Of a stretch of DNA of 64,000 nucleotides, positions 56,789 to 64,000 are shown piece after piece. Position numbers and translations under genes: made by a program. The stretch lies in the NCBI RefSeq assembly GCF_008704535.1, contig NZ_CP023701.1:4878001-4942000 (forward strand), read 5' to 3'. The first letter of the stretch is position 1. Every line of letters begins with the position of its first letter. Source of the DNA: Streptomyces subrutilus (GTDB taxonomy: Bacteria; Actinomycetota; Actinomycetes; Streptomycetales; Streptomycetaceae). The notes beneath the pieces are model-generated. The model worked only from the letters and a program-made list of their open reading frames with translations. It did no database searches and was not told the DNA's origin.

Positions 56789-58123
56789 CTACTTCGCCTT
56801 CGCGATGTCCGTGTCGATCTGCTGGTCGACCTTGGCGAGGCCGGCCGGGATGTCGGCGACGGCGCCCTTCTCGACCGCGTACGCGAAGTCCTGGAAGGTC
56901 AGCTGGTAGGTGCCGCCGTCTGCCTGGGCCGGGGTGGTGCCGGACTTGGGGTGCCGGGCGATGTCGAGGAAGGTCTTGGACTCCGGGGTCACCTGGAGGT
57001 CCGGCGACTCCAGGGCCGCCAGGGTGGACGGCACGTTGTGGATGGCGTTGGCGAAGGCCACCACCGCCTCCGTGTCCGTGGTCATGTACTTGACCAGCTC
57101 CCAGGAGGCGTTCTGCTTGGCGCTGCCCGAGGCGATGCCCATGATCGTGCCGGAGAGGTAGCCCTTGCCGTAGTCGGCGGCCTGGTCGTCCGGGACGGGC
57201 AGCGGGGCGGTGCCGATCTCGAACGGCACTCCCGCCTCCTTGGCCATCGAGGGCCGCCACTCGCCGTCGACCTGCATGGCGACCTTGCCGGTGTGGAAGG
57301 GGTGTTCGGCGCTCCACTCGTCGCCGAAGGTGTTGCGGAACCGCTCCAGCTTCTCGTAGCCGCCCAGTTTGTCGACCAGGTCCTTCTGCGCGGTGAGCAT
57401 CTTCGCGAAGGCCGGGTCCTTGGCCAGGTTGGACTTGCCGTCGGCGCCGAAGTACGTCGGGCTCCACTGCGCGGCCAGCCGCATCGGGGTGGTCTCGTAG
57501 CCGTGGTAGGTGGGCATCAGGCCGACCTGCTCGTACGAGTCGCCGCTGGTCTTGGTCAGCTTCTGCGCGACCTCGGTGAATTGGCTCCACGTGCGCGGGG
57601 GCTCGGTGATGCCGGCCGCCGCGAAGGCGGTCTTGTTGTAGACGAGGCCGTAGGCGTCGTTCAGCAGCGGCAGGGTGCACTGGTTGCCGTTGAACTGGGT
57701 GTACTCCAGCAGGGTCTTGGGGAAGACCTTCTCCTTGTCGATGCCGGACTTCTTCAGGAGGGGGTTCAGGTCGGCGAAGGCGCGCGAGTTGCAGAACTTG
57801 CCGACGCTGTCGGTGGTGAAGGAGGCGACCACGTCGGGGGCCTTGTCGCCGCCCGCCCGCAGCGCCTGGTTGATCTTGTCGTCGGTCATGTTGCCCGTGA
57901 CCTGGACCTTGATGTTCGGGTGCGCCTTCTCGAACCGGGCGATGTTCTCCTCGATCGCCTTGATCTCGCTCGGCGCGGACCAGCCGTGCCAGAAGTTGAG
58001 GGTGACGTCCTTGCCCGGGTCGTCGGCGGCCGTGTTGCCGCCCTGTCCCGTACAGGCGGTGGCGAGGACGGATATCGCGGCGAGAAGGGTGGCTGCGGCG
58101 GTCAGGCGTCCGGTTCTGGGCAT
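56789..58123 (-). CDS. sugar ABC transporter substrate-binding lipoprotein
   Basis: 444 residues. Lipoprotein signal with lipobox LATAC (Cys24), then SBP_bac_1 fold: VTLNFWHGWSAPSEIKAIEENIARFEKAHPNIKVQV, KAPDVVASFTTDSVGKFCNSRAFADLNPLLKKSGI, NDAYGLVYNKTAFAAAGITEPPRTWSQFTEVAQKL, TGKVAMQVDGEWRPSMAKEAG. Aromatic residues (FWHGW, WRP) suit sugar stacking. First structural gene after the ROK regulator; binds the sugar outside the membrane. Ligand unknown; the linked GH4 enzyme suggests a beta-glucoside. ATG start. Confidence 0.93.
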   Translation of the reverse strand: MPRTGRLTAAATLLAAISVLATACTGQGGNTAADDPGKDVTLNFWHGWSAPSEIKAIEENIARFEKAHPNIKVQVTGNMTDDKINQALRAGGDKAPDVVASFTTDSVGKFCNSRAFADLNPLLKKSGIDKEKVFPKTLLEYTQFNGNQCTLPLLNDAYGLVYNKTAFAAAGITEPPRTWSQFTEVAQKLTKTSGDSYEQVGLMPTYHGYETTPMRLAAQWSPTYFGADGKSNLAKDPAFAKMLTAQKDLVDKLGGYEKLERFRNTFGDEWSAEHPFHTGKVAMQVDGEWRPSMAKEAGVPFEIGTAPLPVPDDQAADYGKGYLSGTIMGIASGSAKQNASWELVKYMTTDTEAVVAFANAIHNVPSTLAALESPDLQVTPESKTFLDIARHPKSGTTPAQADGGTYQLTFQDFAYAVEKGAVADIPAGLAKVDQQIDTDIAKAK

Positions 58124-58254
58124 GGCGGTGCTCGCTCTCTGCGGGAGGAACTTCCGGGAGGGGTGCCAGGTGGGCGTACGGGGCGTACGGGTACGGGTCG
58201 TGCGGGCGGGTCGGGCCGGGCCGGGGGAGCCGGCGGGGTGGGGTGCGGTGCGGG

Positions 58255-59475
58255 TCAGCGGGAGGTGTCGAAGACCTCGTCGCGGGTGGCGGCCAGCGCG
58301 CTCTCCAGCGCGCCGTGCAGGACCGGCCGTTCGGTGACCTGACCGGCGACCAGGCGGGGCCGGGACGGGGCCAGTTCGGCGAGCTCGGCCTCCAGCAGGG
58401 CGCGCAGCGGTTCGCCGCCGGCCGCGATGACGCCGCCGGACAGGACCACGATCTCGGGGTCCAGTACGGAGACCAGCGAGGCCAGACCGGTCGCGAGCCC
58501 GGTGGCGTAGGACTGGAGGAAGGCCAGGTACGGGCCTTCGGGCGTGGCGGCGGCCCGGGCGAGCAGGGCGACCGCGGCCGCCACCTCCGCGCCGTGCGGT
58601 CCGTCCGGGGCATCGGCCGGCGCGGGCACGTCGATGCCCAGACCGGCGGCGAGCCCGGGCAGCACCTGGAAACCGGCCAGTTCCTGGTAGCCGCCGGAGT
58701 TGGCCCGGGTGACCTGCCGGACCAGCGGGTGCCCGGGGACGGGCAGGAAGCCCACTTCGCCCGCGCCGCCGGTCCAGCCGCGGTGCAGCCGGCCCCCGAG
58801 CACCAGGGCGGCGCCGAGCCCCTCCTCGTTCCACAGCAGCACGAAGTCCTCGTGGCCGCGGGCCGCGCCGCGGCGCTGCTCGGCGACCGCGGCGAGGTTG
58901 ACGTCGTTCTCGTACTCGACCGGCATGGGCAGGGCCGCCGCCAGTTCGTCGAGGAGGGTGGGGGAGTGCCAGCCGGGGAGGTGGCTGGCGTAGCGCAGCC
59001 GGCCGGTCTGCGGGTCGAAGGCGCCCGGGGTGGCGATGACCACCCGGTGCAGGTCGGAGCGGTGCAGCCCGGCGGCCTTGACGGCTCCGCCGAGGGCCTC
59101 GCAGACCTGGTCGACGGCCCCGGCGCCCTCGGCGTAGGCCACCTCGTGGCTGCCGACCACCGTGCCGGTGAGGTCCGCGACGGCCGCCAGCACCCGCCCC
59201 GGGGTGACGTCCACGCCGCCCGCGTACGCCGCCCGGGGGTTGACGGCGTACAGCTGGGCGCTGGGGCCGGGGCGGCCGCCGTCGGTGCCGGTGGCCACCA
59301 CCAGCCCGGCGGCCTCCAGCCGGGCCAGCAGCTGGGAGGCGGTGGGCTTGGACAGGCCGGTCAGGTGTCCGATCCGGGTGCGGGAGAGCGGGCCGTGGGC
59401 CAGCAGCAGGTCGAGCGCGGCCCGGTCGTTCATGGCGCGCAAGAGGCTGGGCGTTCCGGGCGTGGCGGCGGGCAT
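58255..59475 (-). CDS. ROK-family transcriptional repressor of the sugar operon
   Basis: 406 residues. N-terminal winged helix (RAALDLLLAHGPLSRTRIGHLTGLSKPTASQLLARLEAAGLVVATG) and a C-terminal ROK sugar-binding domain (GGVDVTPGRVLAAVADLTG, VIATPGAFD, NDVNLAAVAEQRRG, LLWNEEGLGAALVLGGRLHRGWTGGAGEVGFLPV). The zinc cluster CxCGxxGC that follows in most ROK proteins is missing; VPGHPLVRQVTRANSGGYQ stands there without Cys. Upstream lies a ROK-type palindrome, so it likely represses itself and the transport genes 131 bp downstream. ATG 59475. Confidence 0.9.
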   Translation of the reverse strand: MPAATPGTPSLLRAMNDRAALDLLLAHGPLSRTRIGHLTGLSKPTASQLLARLEAAGLVVATGTDGGRPGPSAQLYAVNPRAAYAGGVDVTPGRVLAAVADLTGTVVGSHEVAYAEGAGAVDQVCEALGGAVKAAGLHRSDLHRVVIATPGAFDPQTGRLRYASHLPGWHSPTLLDELAAALPMPVEYENDVNLAAVAEQRRGAARGHEDFVLLWNEEGLGAALVLGGRLHRGWTGGAGEVGFLPVPGHPLVRQVTRANSGGYQELAGFQVLPGLAAGLGIDVPAPADAPDGPHGAEVAAAVALLARAAATPEGPYLAFLQSYATGLATGLASLVSVLDPEIVVLSGGVIAAGGEPLRALLEAELAELAPSRPRLVAGQVTERPVLHGALESALAATRDEVFDTSR

Positions 59476-59505
59476 GGCTGGATTTCTCCCTCACCGAGGT
59501 GAACT

Positions 59506-59524
59506 GTTAGGTAAGTTTCCTATC
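59506..59524. promoter_or_regulatory. ROK operator-like palindrome
   Basis: GTTAGGTAAGTTTCCTATC is an imperfect inverted repeat close to the GTTAGGAAA-TTTCCTAAC type recognised by ROK repressors. It lies 31 bp upstream of the regulator start, in an AT-rich patch, where it would cover the promoter. Confidence 0.65.
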
Positions 59525-59546
59525 ACTGTCGGAGCCGTGTCAATGG

Positions 59547-59580
59547 CGCTGCCCCGCAGGAAACGACCTGCGGGGCAGCG
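59547..59580 (-). terminator. terminator hairpin of the MscS gene
   Basis: Perfect 14-bp stem CGCTGCCCCGCAGG / CCTGCGGGGCAGCG with AAACGA loop, 46 bp after the channel stop. It insulates the ROK promoter from upstream transcription. Confidence 0.75.
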
Positions 59581-59625
59581 GGGGTGCGGCGGCGGGTTCC
59601 CGCCGGCCTCGCCGGCGGCGCGTCC

Positions 59626-60714
59626 CTACTTGGTGATCCGCGGGCCGCCGGACGCGGGCTGCTGCGGTATCGGGGCGGTGGCCAGCGACTGCGGCGAGGT
59701 CGGGTTCGCCATCGCCGACGGCGCGGCCACCGAGGCCGAGGGATCGACCGCCTCCTCCTCGTCGCCCGCCTCCGGCAGGCCGCCGATGATGCGGATGCCC
59801 GCCGCGTCGAAGGCCTCCTTGATCCGCCAGCGCAGCTCCCGCTCCACCGCGAACTGCTGCCCCGGCATCGTCTTCGCCGACACCTTCACGGTCATCGAGG
59901 CGAGCAGCACCTCGTCCAGGCCCAGCACCTCCACCGGACCCCACAGCCGCTCGTCCCACGGGCTGTCCTTGGCCAGGCCGTCCGCGACCTCCTGGATCAC
60001 CTCGCGCAGGTGCGGCAGGCTCTCCGTCGGCCTGACCTGCACGTCGACCCCGGCGGTCGCCCAGCCCTGGCTGAGGTTGCCGATCCGCTTGATCTCGCCG
60101 TTGCGGACGTACCAGATCTCGCCGTTGTCGCCGCGCAGCTTGGTCACGCGCAGCCCGACCTCGATGACCTCGCCGGAGGCCACGCCCGCGTCGATCTTGT
60201 CCCCGACGCCGTACTGGTCCTCCAGGATCATGAAGACGCCGGAGAGGAAGTCCGTCACCAGGTTCCGGGCGCCGAAGCCGATCGCGACACCGGCCACGCC
60301 GGCGCTCGCCAGCAGCGGCCCCAGGTTGATCTTGAGCGCGCCGAGCACCATCAGCCCGGCCGTGCCGAGGATCAGGAACGAGGCCACCGAGCGCAGCACG
60401 GACCCGATCGCCTCGGACCGCTGGCGCCGCCGCTCCGCGTTGACCAGCAGCCCGCCCAGCGCCATGCCCTCCATGGCCTCGGCGCCGCGGTTCATCCGGG
60501 TTATCAGCTTGGTCAGCGACTTGCGGACCACCGAGCGCAGGACGCCCGCGATGACGATGATCAGGAGGATCCGCAGGCCCAGGTACAGCCAGTCGGCCCA
60601 GTTCTCCTCGATGAAGCTCGCGGCCTCGGTGACGCTCTGGTGCGTCTCCCTGAGCGTCGTGGACGTGTCCGGGGTGTCTGCTGCGAGCGGCAGCAGGGCG
60701 GCGGGCCAGGGCAC
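59626..60714 (-). CDS. mechanosensitive channel of the MscS family
   Basis: 362 residues. Three N-terminal helices: WLYLGLRILLIIVIAGVLRSVV, VLRSVASFLILGTAGLMVLGAL, and the pore helix LGPLLASAGVAGVAIGFGARNLVTDFLSGVFMILEDQYGVGDKI, the MscS TM3 signature with Gly/Ala packing. The cytoplasmic beta domain has VGLRVTKLRGDNGEIWYVRNGEIKRIGNLSQGWA. Opens under membrane tension to release solutes after osmotic downshock. GTG start at 60714 was chosen for GGAGG 8 nt upstream. The C-terminal ~45 residues are a disordered extension. Confidence 0.93.
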   Translation of the reverse strand: MPWPAALLPLAADTPDTSTTLRETHQSVTEAASFIEENWADWLYLGLRILLIIVIAGVLRSVVRKSLTKLITRMNRGAEAMEGMALGGLLVNAERRRQRSEAIGSVLRSVASFLILGTAGLMVLGALKINLGPLLASAGVAGVAIGFGARNLVTDFLSGVFMILEDQYGVGDKIDAGVASGEVIEVGLRVTKLRGDNGEIWYVRNGEIKRIGNLSQGWATAGVDVQVRPTESLPHLREVIQEVADGLAKDSPWDERLWGPVEVLGLDEVLLASMTVKVSAKTMPGQQFAVERELRWRIKEAFDAAGIRIIGGLPEAGDEEEAVDPSASVAAPSAMANPTSPQSLATAPIPQQPASGGPRITK

Positions 60715-60970
60715 GGCAGGAACCTCCAGGTATCGCGGCCTGCCCGCGGAGGGGGGTGCGGGCAGACCAACCACACTAACGGGGCCCGACCGGCGACCCG
60801 GCCCGCCGATCGGGGGAGAGACCAGACTCACCCGGGACCCACCGTGTGGGCGAAAACACCCCGGACCCGTTACGGGCGCGTAGTGGCGTTCCGACCAGCC
60901 ATGAGGAGAGACTGGAAAGCAGATCGTCCCGGCGCGAGCCACGCGCCGCCGGCGTACAAGGAGGCAGTCC

Positions 60971-61507
60971 GTGCCGCACGTCCTGGTCCTCAACGCGTCG
61001 TACGAGCCGCTCGGCGTCGTACCGCTCCGCCGCGCGCTCGTCCTCGTCCTGGAGAACAAAGCGGTCTCCCTGGAGGAATCCGGCGCCTATCTGCACAGCG
61101 CGACAAGGGCCGTCCCCGCTCCCAGCGTGGTCCGGCTCAAGCGCTTCGTGCGGGTCCCCTACCGGGGGCCCGTTCCGCTCACCCGGCGCGCCCTGTTCGC
61201 CCGCGACGGCGGCCGCTGCATGTACTGCGGGGCCGTCGCCACCAGCGTCGACCACGTCATCCCGCGCAGCCGGGGCGGCCAGCACGCCTGGGACAACGTC
61301 GTCGCCGCGTGCCGCCGCTGCAACCACGTCAAGGCCGACCGGCACCTGCTGGAGCTCGGCTGGCGGCTGCGCCACCAGCCGGCCCCGCCCTCCGGGCTGG
61401 CCTGGCGCATCATCGGCACGGGCCACCGCGACCCCCGGTGGATGCCCTACCTCCAGCCCTACGGGGCCGAGGACGCCCTGGAGCGCATCGGGGCCGCGGC
61501 GTCGTAG
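60971..61507 (+). CDS. HNH endonuclease
   Basis: 178 residues. N-terminus HVLVLNASYEPLGVVPLRRALVLVLENKAV is conserved in this actinobacterial group; the HNH domain is RDGGRCMYCGAVATSVDHVIPRSRGGQHAWDNVVAACRRCNHVKAD with two CxxC zinc pairs, the His of DHV, Asn of WDN and His of CNH. Probably a DNA nicking or repair nuclease; role unknown. It is a widely kept chromosomal gene rather than mobile. GTG start at 60971 with AAGGAGG about 6 nt upstream. Divergent from the MscS gene. Confidence 0.9.
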   Translation: MPHVLVLNASYEPLGVVPLRRALVLVLENKAVSLEESGAYLHSATRAVPAPSVVRLKRFVRVPYRGPVPLTRRALFARDGGRCMYCGAVATSVDHVIPRSRGGQHAWDNVVAACRRCNHVKADRHLLELGWRLRHQPAPPSGLAWRIIGTGHRDPRWMPYLQPYGAEDALERIGAAAS

Positions 61508-61700
61508 GGCGCCCCCGGTCCCGATCTTCCGCACCGCACCCGCCCGCCGCCCCGGCCCGCGGGTGCGCCGGCCTGCCCCCGGGGGGTCGTACGCCCTCGA
61601 ATGGGTATGGCTGCGGTGTTCCCCGGCGATGCCCCCACGTTCGCGCCGTGTTCTGCACCACCCTTCTGACCCGCCCTCACGTACGAAGGAGTGCCCGTCG

Positions 61701-63770
61701 ATGGACGACCTGTCCCGGCTCGCGGAACTGCACGGCATCGCCACCGCCTACCGGCCCGCCGCGGACGTCACCGCCACGGTCCCGCCGGCCACCGTCGCGG
61801 CGGTGCTCGGACTGCTCGGGGTGGCCACCGACGGCCCCGGCGACGTCCGGGCCCGGCTGGCCGCCGCAGAGGCGGAGGCCGTGGCCCGGCCGCTGCCGCC
61901 CGTCCTGGTCGGCTGGGCCGGGGAACCGCCGCCGGTCGCGCTGGCCGCCCTGCCGCCGGGGACCCGCGTCCGTCTGGACCCGGAGGAAGCGGAGGGCGCC
62001 GAGGGCGCCGGGGCCGCGGCGGCCGACGGGGCCGCGGCCGCCGTCGAGTGGGAGCCCGGTCCGGCCGGGGCGCTGCCCGAGGGGCTGCCGCTGGGCGTCC
62101 ACCGGATCACCGCGACCCTGCCGGACGGCCGCACCGCCGCGGCCACGCTGATCCTGGCCCCGGACCGGGCGCCGGCCGCCCCCGCCCGGACGCACGGGCT
62201 GCTCGTCCAGCTCTACTCGCTGCTCTCCGAGCGCTCCTGGGGCATGGGCGACCTCGGCGACCTCGCGGCCCTGGCCCGCTGGGCGGCCGAGACCCACGGC
62301 GCCGGCTTCGTCCAGGTCAACCCGCTGCACGCGGCCGTGCCCGGCACCCCCACCGACCCGTCCCCCTACCGGCCGTCCTCGCGCCGCTTCCCGGACCCGG
62401 TCCACCTGCGCGTCGAGGACGTGCCCGAGTTCGCCGACTGCGCCGACCCGCGGGCGCGCGCCGAGCTTGCCGACCTCGCCGACCGCGGCGCACAGCTGCG
62501 CCGCTCGGTGCTGGAGAAGGGCGCGCTCATCGACCGCGACGCCGTCTGGGCGCTCAAGCGCCGGGCGCTGGAGCTGCTGTACGCCGTCCCGCGGACCCCG
62601 GAACGGGCCGCCGCCTACCGCCGGTTCCGCGCCGAGCAGGGCCCGGCCCTGGACACCCACGCCGCCTGGTGCGCGTCGGCCGCGGGCGAGGAGCCGCGCG
62701 AGCGCGGCGACTTCCACCGCTGGCTGCTGTGGCTGACGGACACCCAGCTCGCCGCCGCCCAGCGGGCCGCCCGGGACGCGGGCATGTCCGTGGGCATCGT
62801 GCACGACCTGGCGGTCGGGGTGCACCCGGACGGCTCCGACGCGCTGACCGGCCCCTTCCACGCCCGGCACGTCTCGGTCGGCGCGCCGCCGGACGCGTTC
62901 AACGCCCGCGGCCAGGACTGGGGGCTGCCGCCGTGGCGCCCGGACCGGCTGGCCGCGGCCGGGTACGCGCCGCTGCGCCGGCTGCTGCGCGGGGTGTTCC
63001 GGTACGCGGGCGCGCTGCGCATCGACCACGTGATGGGCCTGTTCCGGCTCTGGTGGATCCCGGAGGGGATGCCGCCCGCCGACGGCGCGTACGTCGGGTA
63101 CGACGGCGAGGCGATGCTCGCCGTGCTGGTGCTGGAGGCCCACCGGGCGGGGGCCCTGGTCATCGGCGAGGACCTCGGGACGGTGGAGCCGGGGGTCCGT
63201 CAGGCACTGTCCCGGCGCGGGGTGCTCGGCACCTCGGTGCTCTGGTTCGAGCGCGACTGGGCGGGCGGGGGAGCGCCGCTGCCGCCGGAGGCCTGGCGCT
63301 CGGACTGCCTGGCCACCGCCACCACCCACGACCTGCCGCCCTCGGCCGCCAAGCTGGCCGGGGCCCACGTGGAGCTGCGCGACCGGCTCGGCCTGCTCAC
63401 CCGCCCGGCCGAGCTGGAGCGGGCCGAGGACGCCGCCGACACCGCCGAGTGGCTGGAGCTGCTGGACGGGCTCGGACTGGAGACCAAGGACGAGGAGGCC
63501 GCCGTACAGGCCCTGTACGCCTTCCTGCTGCGCACCCCCGCCCGCATGGTGGGGGTGTGGCTGCCGGACGCGGTGGGCGACCGGCGGCCGCAGAACCTGC
63601 CGGGCACCTGGGACCAGTACCCCAATTGGCGGCTTCCGCTGGCCGATGCGTCCGGCCGGCCGCTGACCCTGGAGGAGCTCACCGCCTCGCCCCGGGCGAA
63701 CGCCCTGCTGAGCGCGGTGCGGGAGGGCGCCGGACCTCGTACGGCACCCCCGGGCGCGCGGGCTGTTTAG
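61701..63770 (+). CDS. malQ: 4-alpha-glucanotransferase (amylomaltase)
   Basis: 689 residues, family GH77. Transfers alpha-1,4-glucan segments between maltodextrins in maltose and glycogen metabolism. A ~160-residue N-terminal extension of the actinobacterial type (MDDLSRLAELHGIATAYRPAADVTATVPPATVAAVLGLLGV) comes before the barrel: LYSLLSERSWGMGDLGDL, FVQVNPLHAAVPGTPTDPSPYRPSSRRFPDPVHL, nucleophile Asp in LRIDHVMGLFRLWW, acid/base Glu in VIGEDLGTV, and Asp in TTHDLPPS. It ends with NLPGTWDQYPNWRLPL. ATG 61701 with GAAGGAG 10 nt upstream. A long in-frame extension upstream overlaps the HNH gene and is rejected. Confidence 0.95.
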   Translation: MDDLSRLAELHGIATAYRPAADVTATVPPATVAAVLGLLGVATDGPGDVRARLAAAEAEAVARPLPPVLVGWAGEPPPVALAALPPGTRVRLDPEEAEGAEGAGAAAADGAAAAVEWEPGPAGALPEGLPLGVHRITATLPDGRTAAATLILAPDRAPAAPARTHGLLVQLYSLLSERSWGMGDLGDLAALARWAAETHGAGFVQVNPLHAAVPGTPTDPSPYRPSSRRFPDPVHLRVEDVPEFADCADPRARAELADLADRGAQLRRSVLEKGALIDRDAVWALKRRALELLYAVPRTPERAAAYRRFRAEQGPALDTHAAWCASAAGEEPRERGDFHRWLLWLTDTQLAAAQRAARDAGMSVGIVHDLAVGVHPDGSDALTGPFHARHVSVGAPPDAFNARGQDWGLPPWRPDRLAAAGYAPLRRLLRGVFRYAGALRIDHVMGLFRLWWIPEGMPPADGAYVGYDGEAMLAVLVLEAHRAGALVIGEDLGTVEPGVRQALSRRGVLGTSVLWFERDWAGGGAPLPPEAWRSDCLATATTHDLPPSAAKLAGAHVELRDRLGLLTRPAELERAEDAADTAEWLELLDGLGLETKDEEAAVQALYAFLLRTPARMVGVWLPDAVGDRRPQNLPGTWDQYPNWRLPLADASGRPLTLEELTASPRANALLSAVREGAGPRTAPPGARAV

Positions 63771-63790
63771 GTGTTCGCTACGTTTGCACC

Positions 63791-64000
63791 GTGGACAAGA
63801 AGAACGCTCTGCGCGCCGGCGCCGTCACGGCCGGAACGACGCTGATGATGCTGCTGATGACGTCTCCCGCCCTCGCGCTGACCCGCGACGACGGTGACGA
63901 CCCGGGTCCGGGCCTGAGCATTGGCGAGACGCTCGGCCTGTTCGTGGCCGCGCCGATCGTGCTGTTCCTGGTCATCGCGGGCCTCGTGATGGTCCTCGAC
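63791..64000 (+). CDS. small membrane protein, 3' end outside the window
   Basis: The frame from GTG 63791 is open to the window end (70 codons): a signal peptide or first helix (RAGAVTAGTTLMMLLMTSPALALTRDDGDD), then a short acidic loop and a helix (SIGETLGLFVAAPIVLFLVIAGLVMVLD). I do not recognise a family. It follows malQ after 20 bp, so it may share its transcript, though the promoter-like AGGTGTTCGCTACGTTTGC lies just upstream. Confidence 0.6.
   Translation, partial: MDKKNALRAGAVTAGTTLMMLLMTSPALALTRDDGDDPGPGLSIGETLGLFVAAPIVLFLVIAGLVMVLD

Overview
The window is very GC-rich, strongly biased to G/C at third codon positions, and carries gene sets typical of Streptomyces or a close relative: a dynamin pair next to an SSB, a PknG operon, actinobacterial DUF families, and a Prim-Pol type actinomycete integrative and conjugative element (AICE). 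Apart from the AICE it reads as ordinary chromosome, probably core rather than terminal arm.

Layout. 1-3.4 kb: end of an inositol catabolism locus (iolD 3' end, then mmsA/iolA). 3.4-8.7 kb: minus-strand singletons (DUF916-like surface protein, subtilisin-like protease, GNAT, phosphopantetheinyl transferase, secreted protein, GGCT-like protein). 8.8-11.0 kb: an exonuclease-BRCT-BRCT-TerD fusion and tRNA-Arg(TCT). 11.3-18.3 kb: two dynamin-like GTPases (dynA/dynB type), an ssbB-like SSB, a TQxA 'thioester' surface protein with no cysteine, and a PAP2-diacylglycerol kinase fusion.

18.5-32.6 kb: a 14.1 kb AICE bounded by a 24-bp perfect direct repeat (18512-18535 and 32588-32611). Its minus-strand block, in transcription order, is kilB-like, DUF6284, DUF2637 membrane protein, C5 DNA methyltransferase, two small proteins, FtsK-like Tra, Prim-Pol, replication ATPase, xis, int. 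On the plus strand are a GntR regulator with CTAG-centred operators and an overlapping HAD phosphatase. At the right end, apart from the backbone, is an AlbA_2/Schlafen plus membrane protein that looks like defence cargo. The element sits directly upstream of ettA, and the repeat covers the -35 part of the likely ettA promoter, so integration should leave that promoter working.

32.6-41.6 kb: ettA, a thioesterase, truncated haemoglobin, a PCMT-like methyltransferase, a three-gene group (two P-loop kinases and a beta-helix/channel-like membrane protein), an oxidoreductase and a HAD phosphatase. 41.7-52.5 kb: a seven-gene minus-strand operon resembling an enlarged GlnX-GlnH-PknG amino-acid sensing pathway, with a coiled-coil protein, PP2C phosphatase, VWA protein and FHA protein, closed by an 18-bp hairpin. 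52.7-59.5 kb: a sugar operon (ROK regulator, ABC transporter, GH4 glucosidase, BadF-type sugar kinase). 59.6-64 kb: MscS channel, HNH endonuclease, 4-alpha-glucanotransferase, and the start of a small membrane protein.

The strongest leads are the AICE cargo protein, the apparent dual coding inside the AICE methyltransferase gene, the repeat arrays inside the AICE, and the expanded PknG operon.
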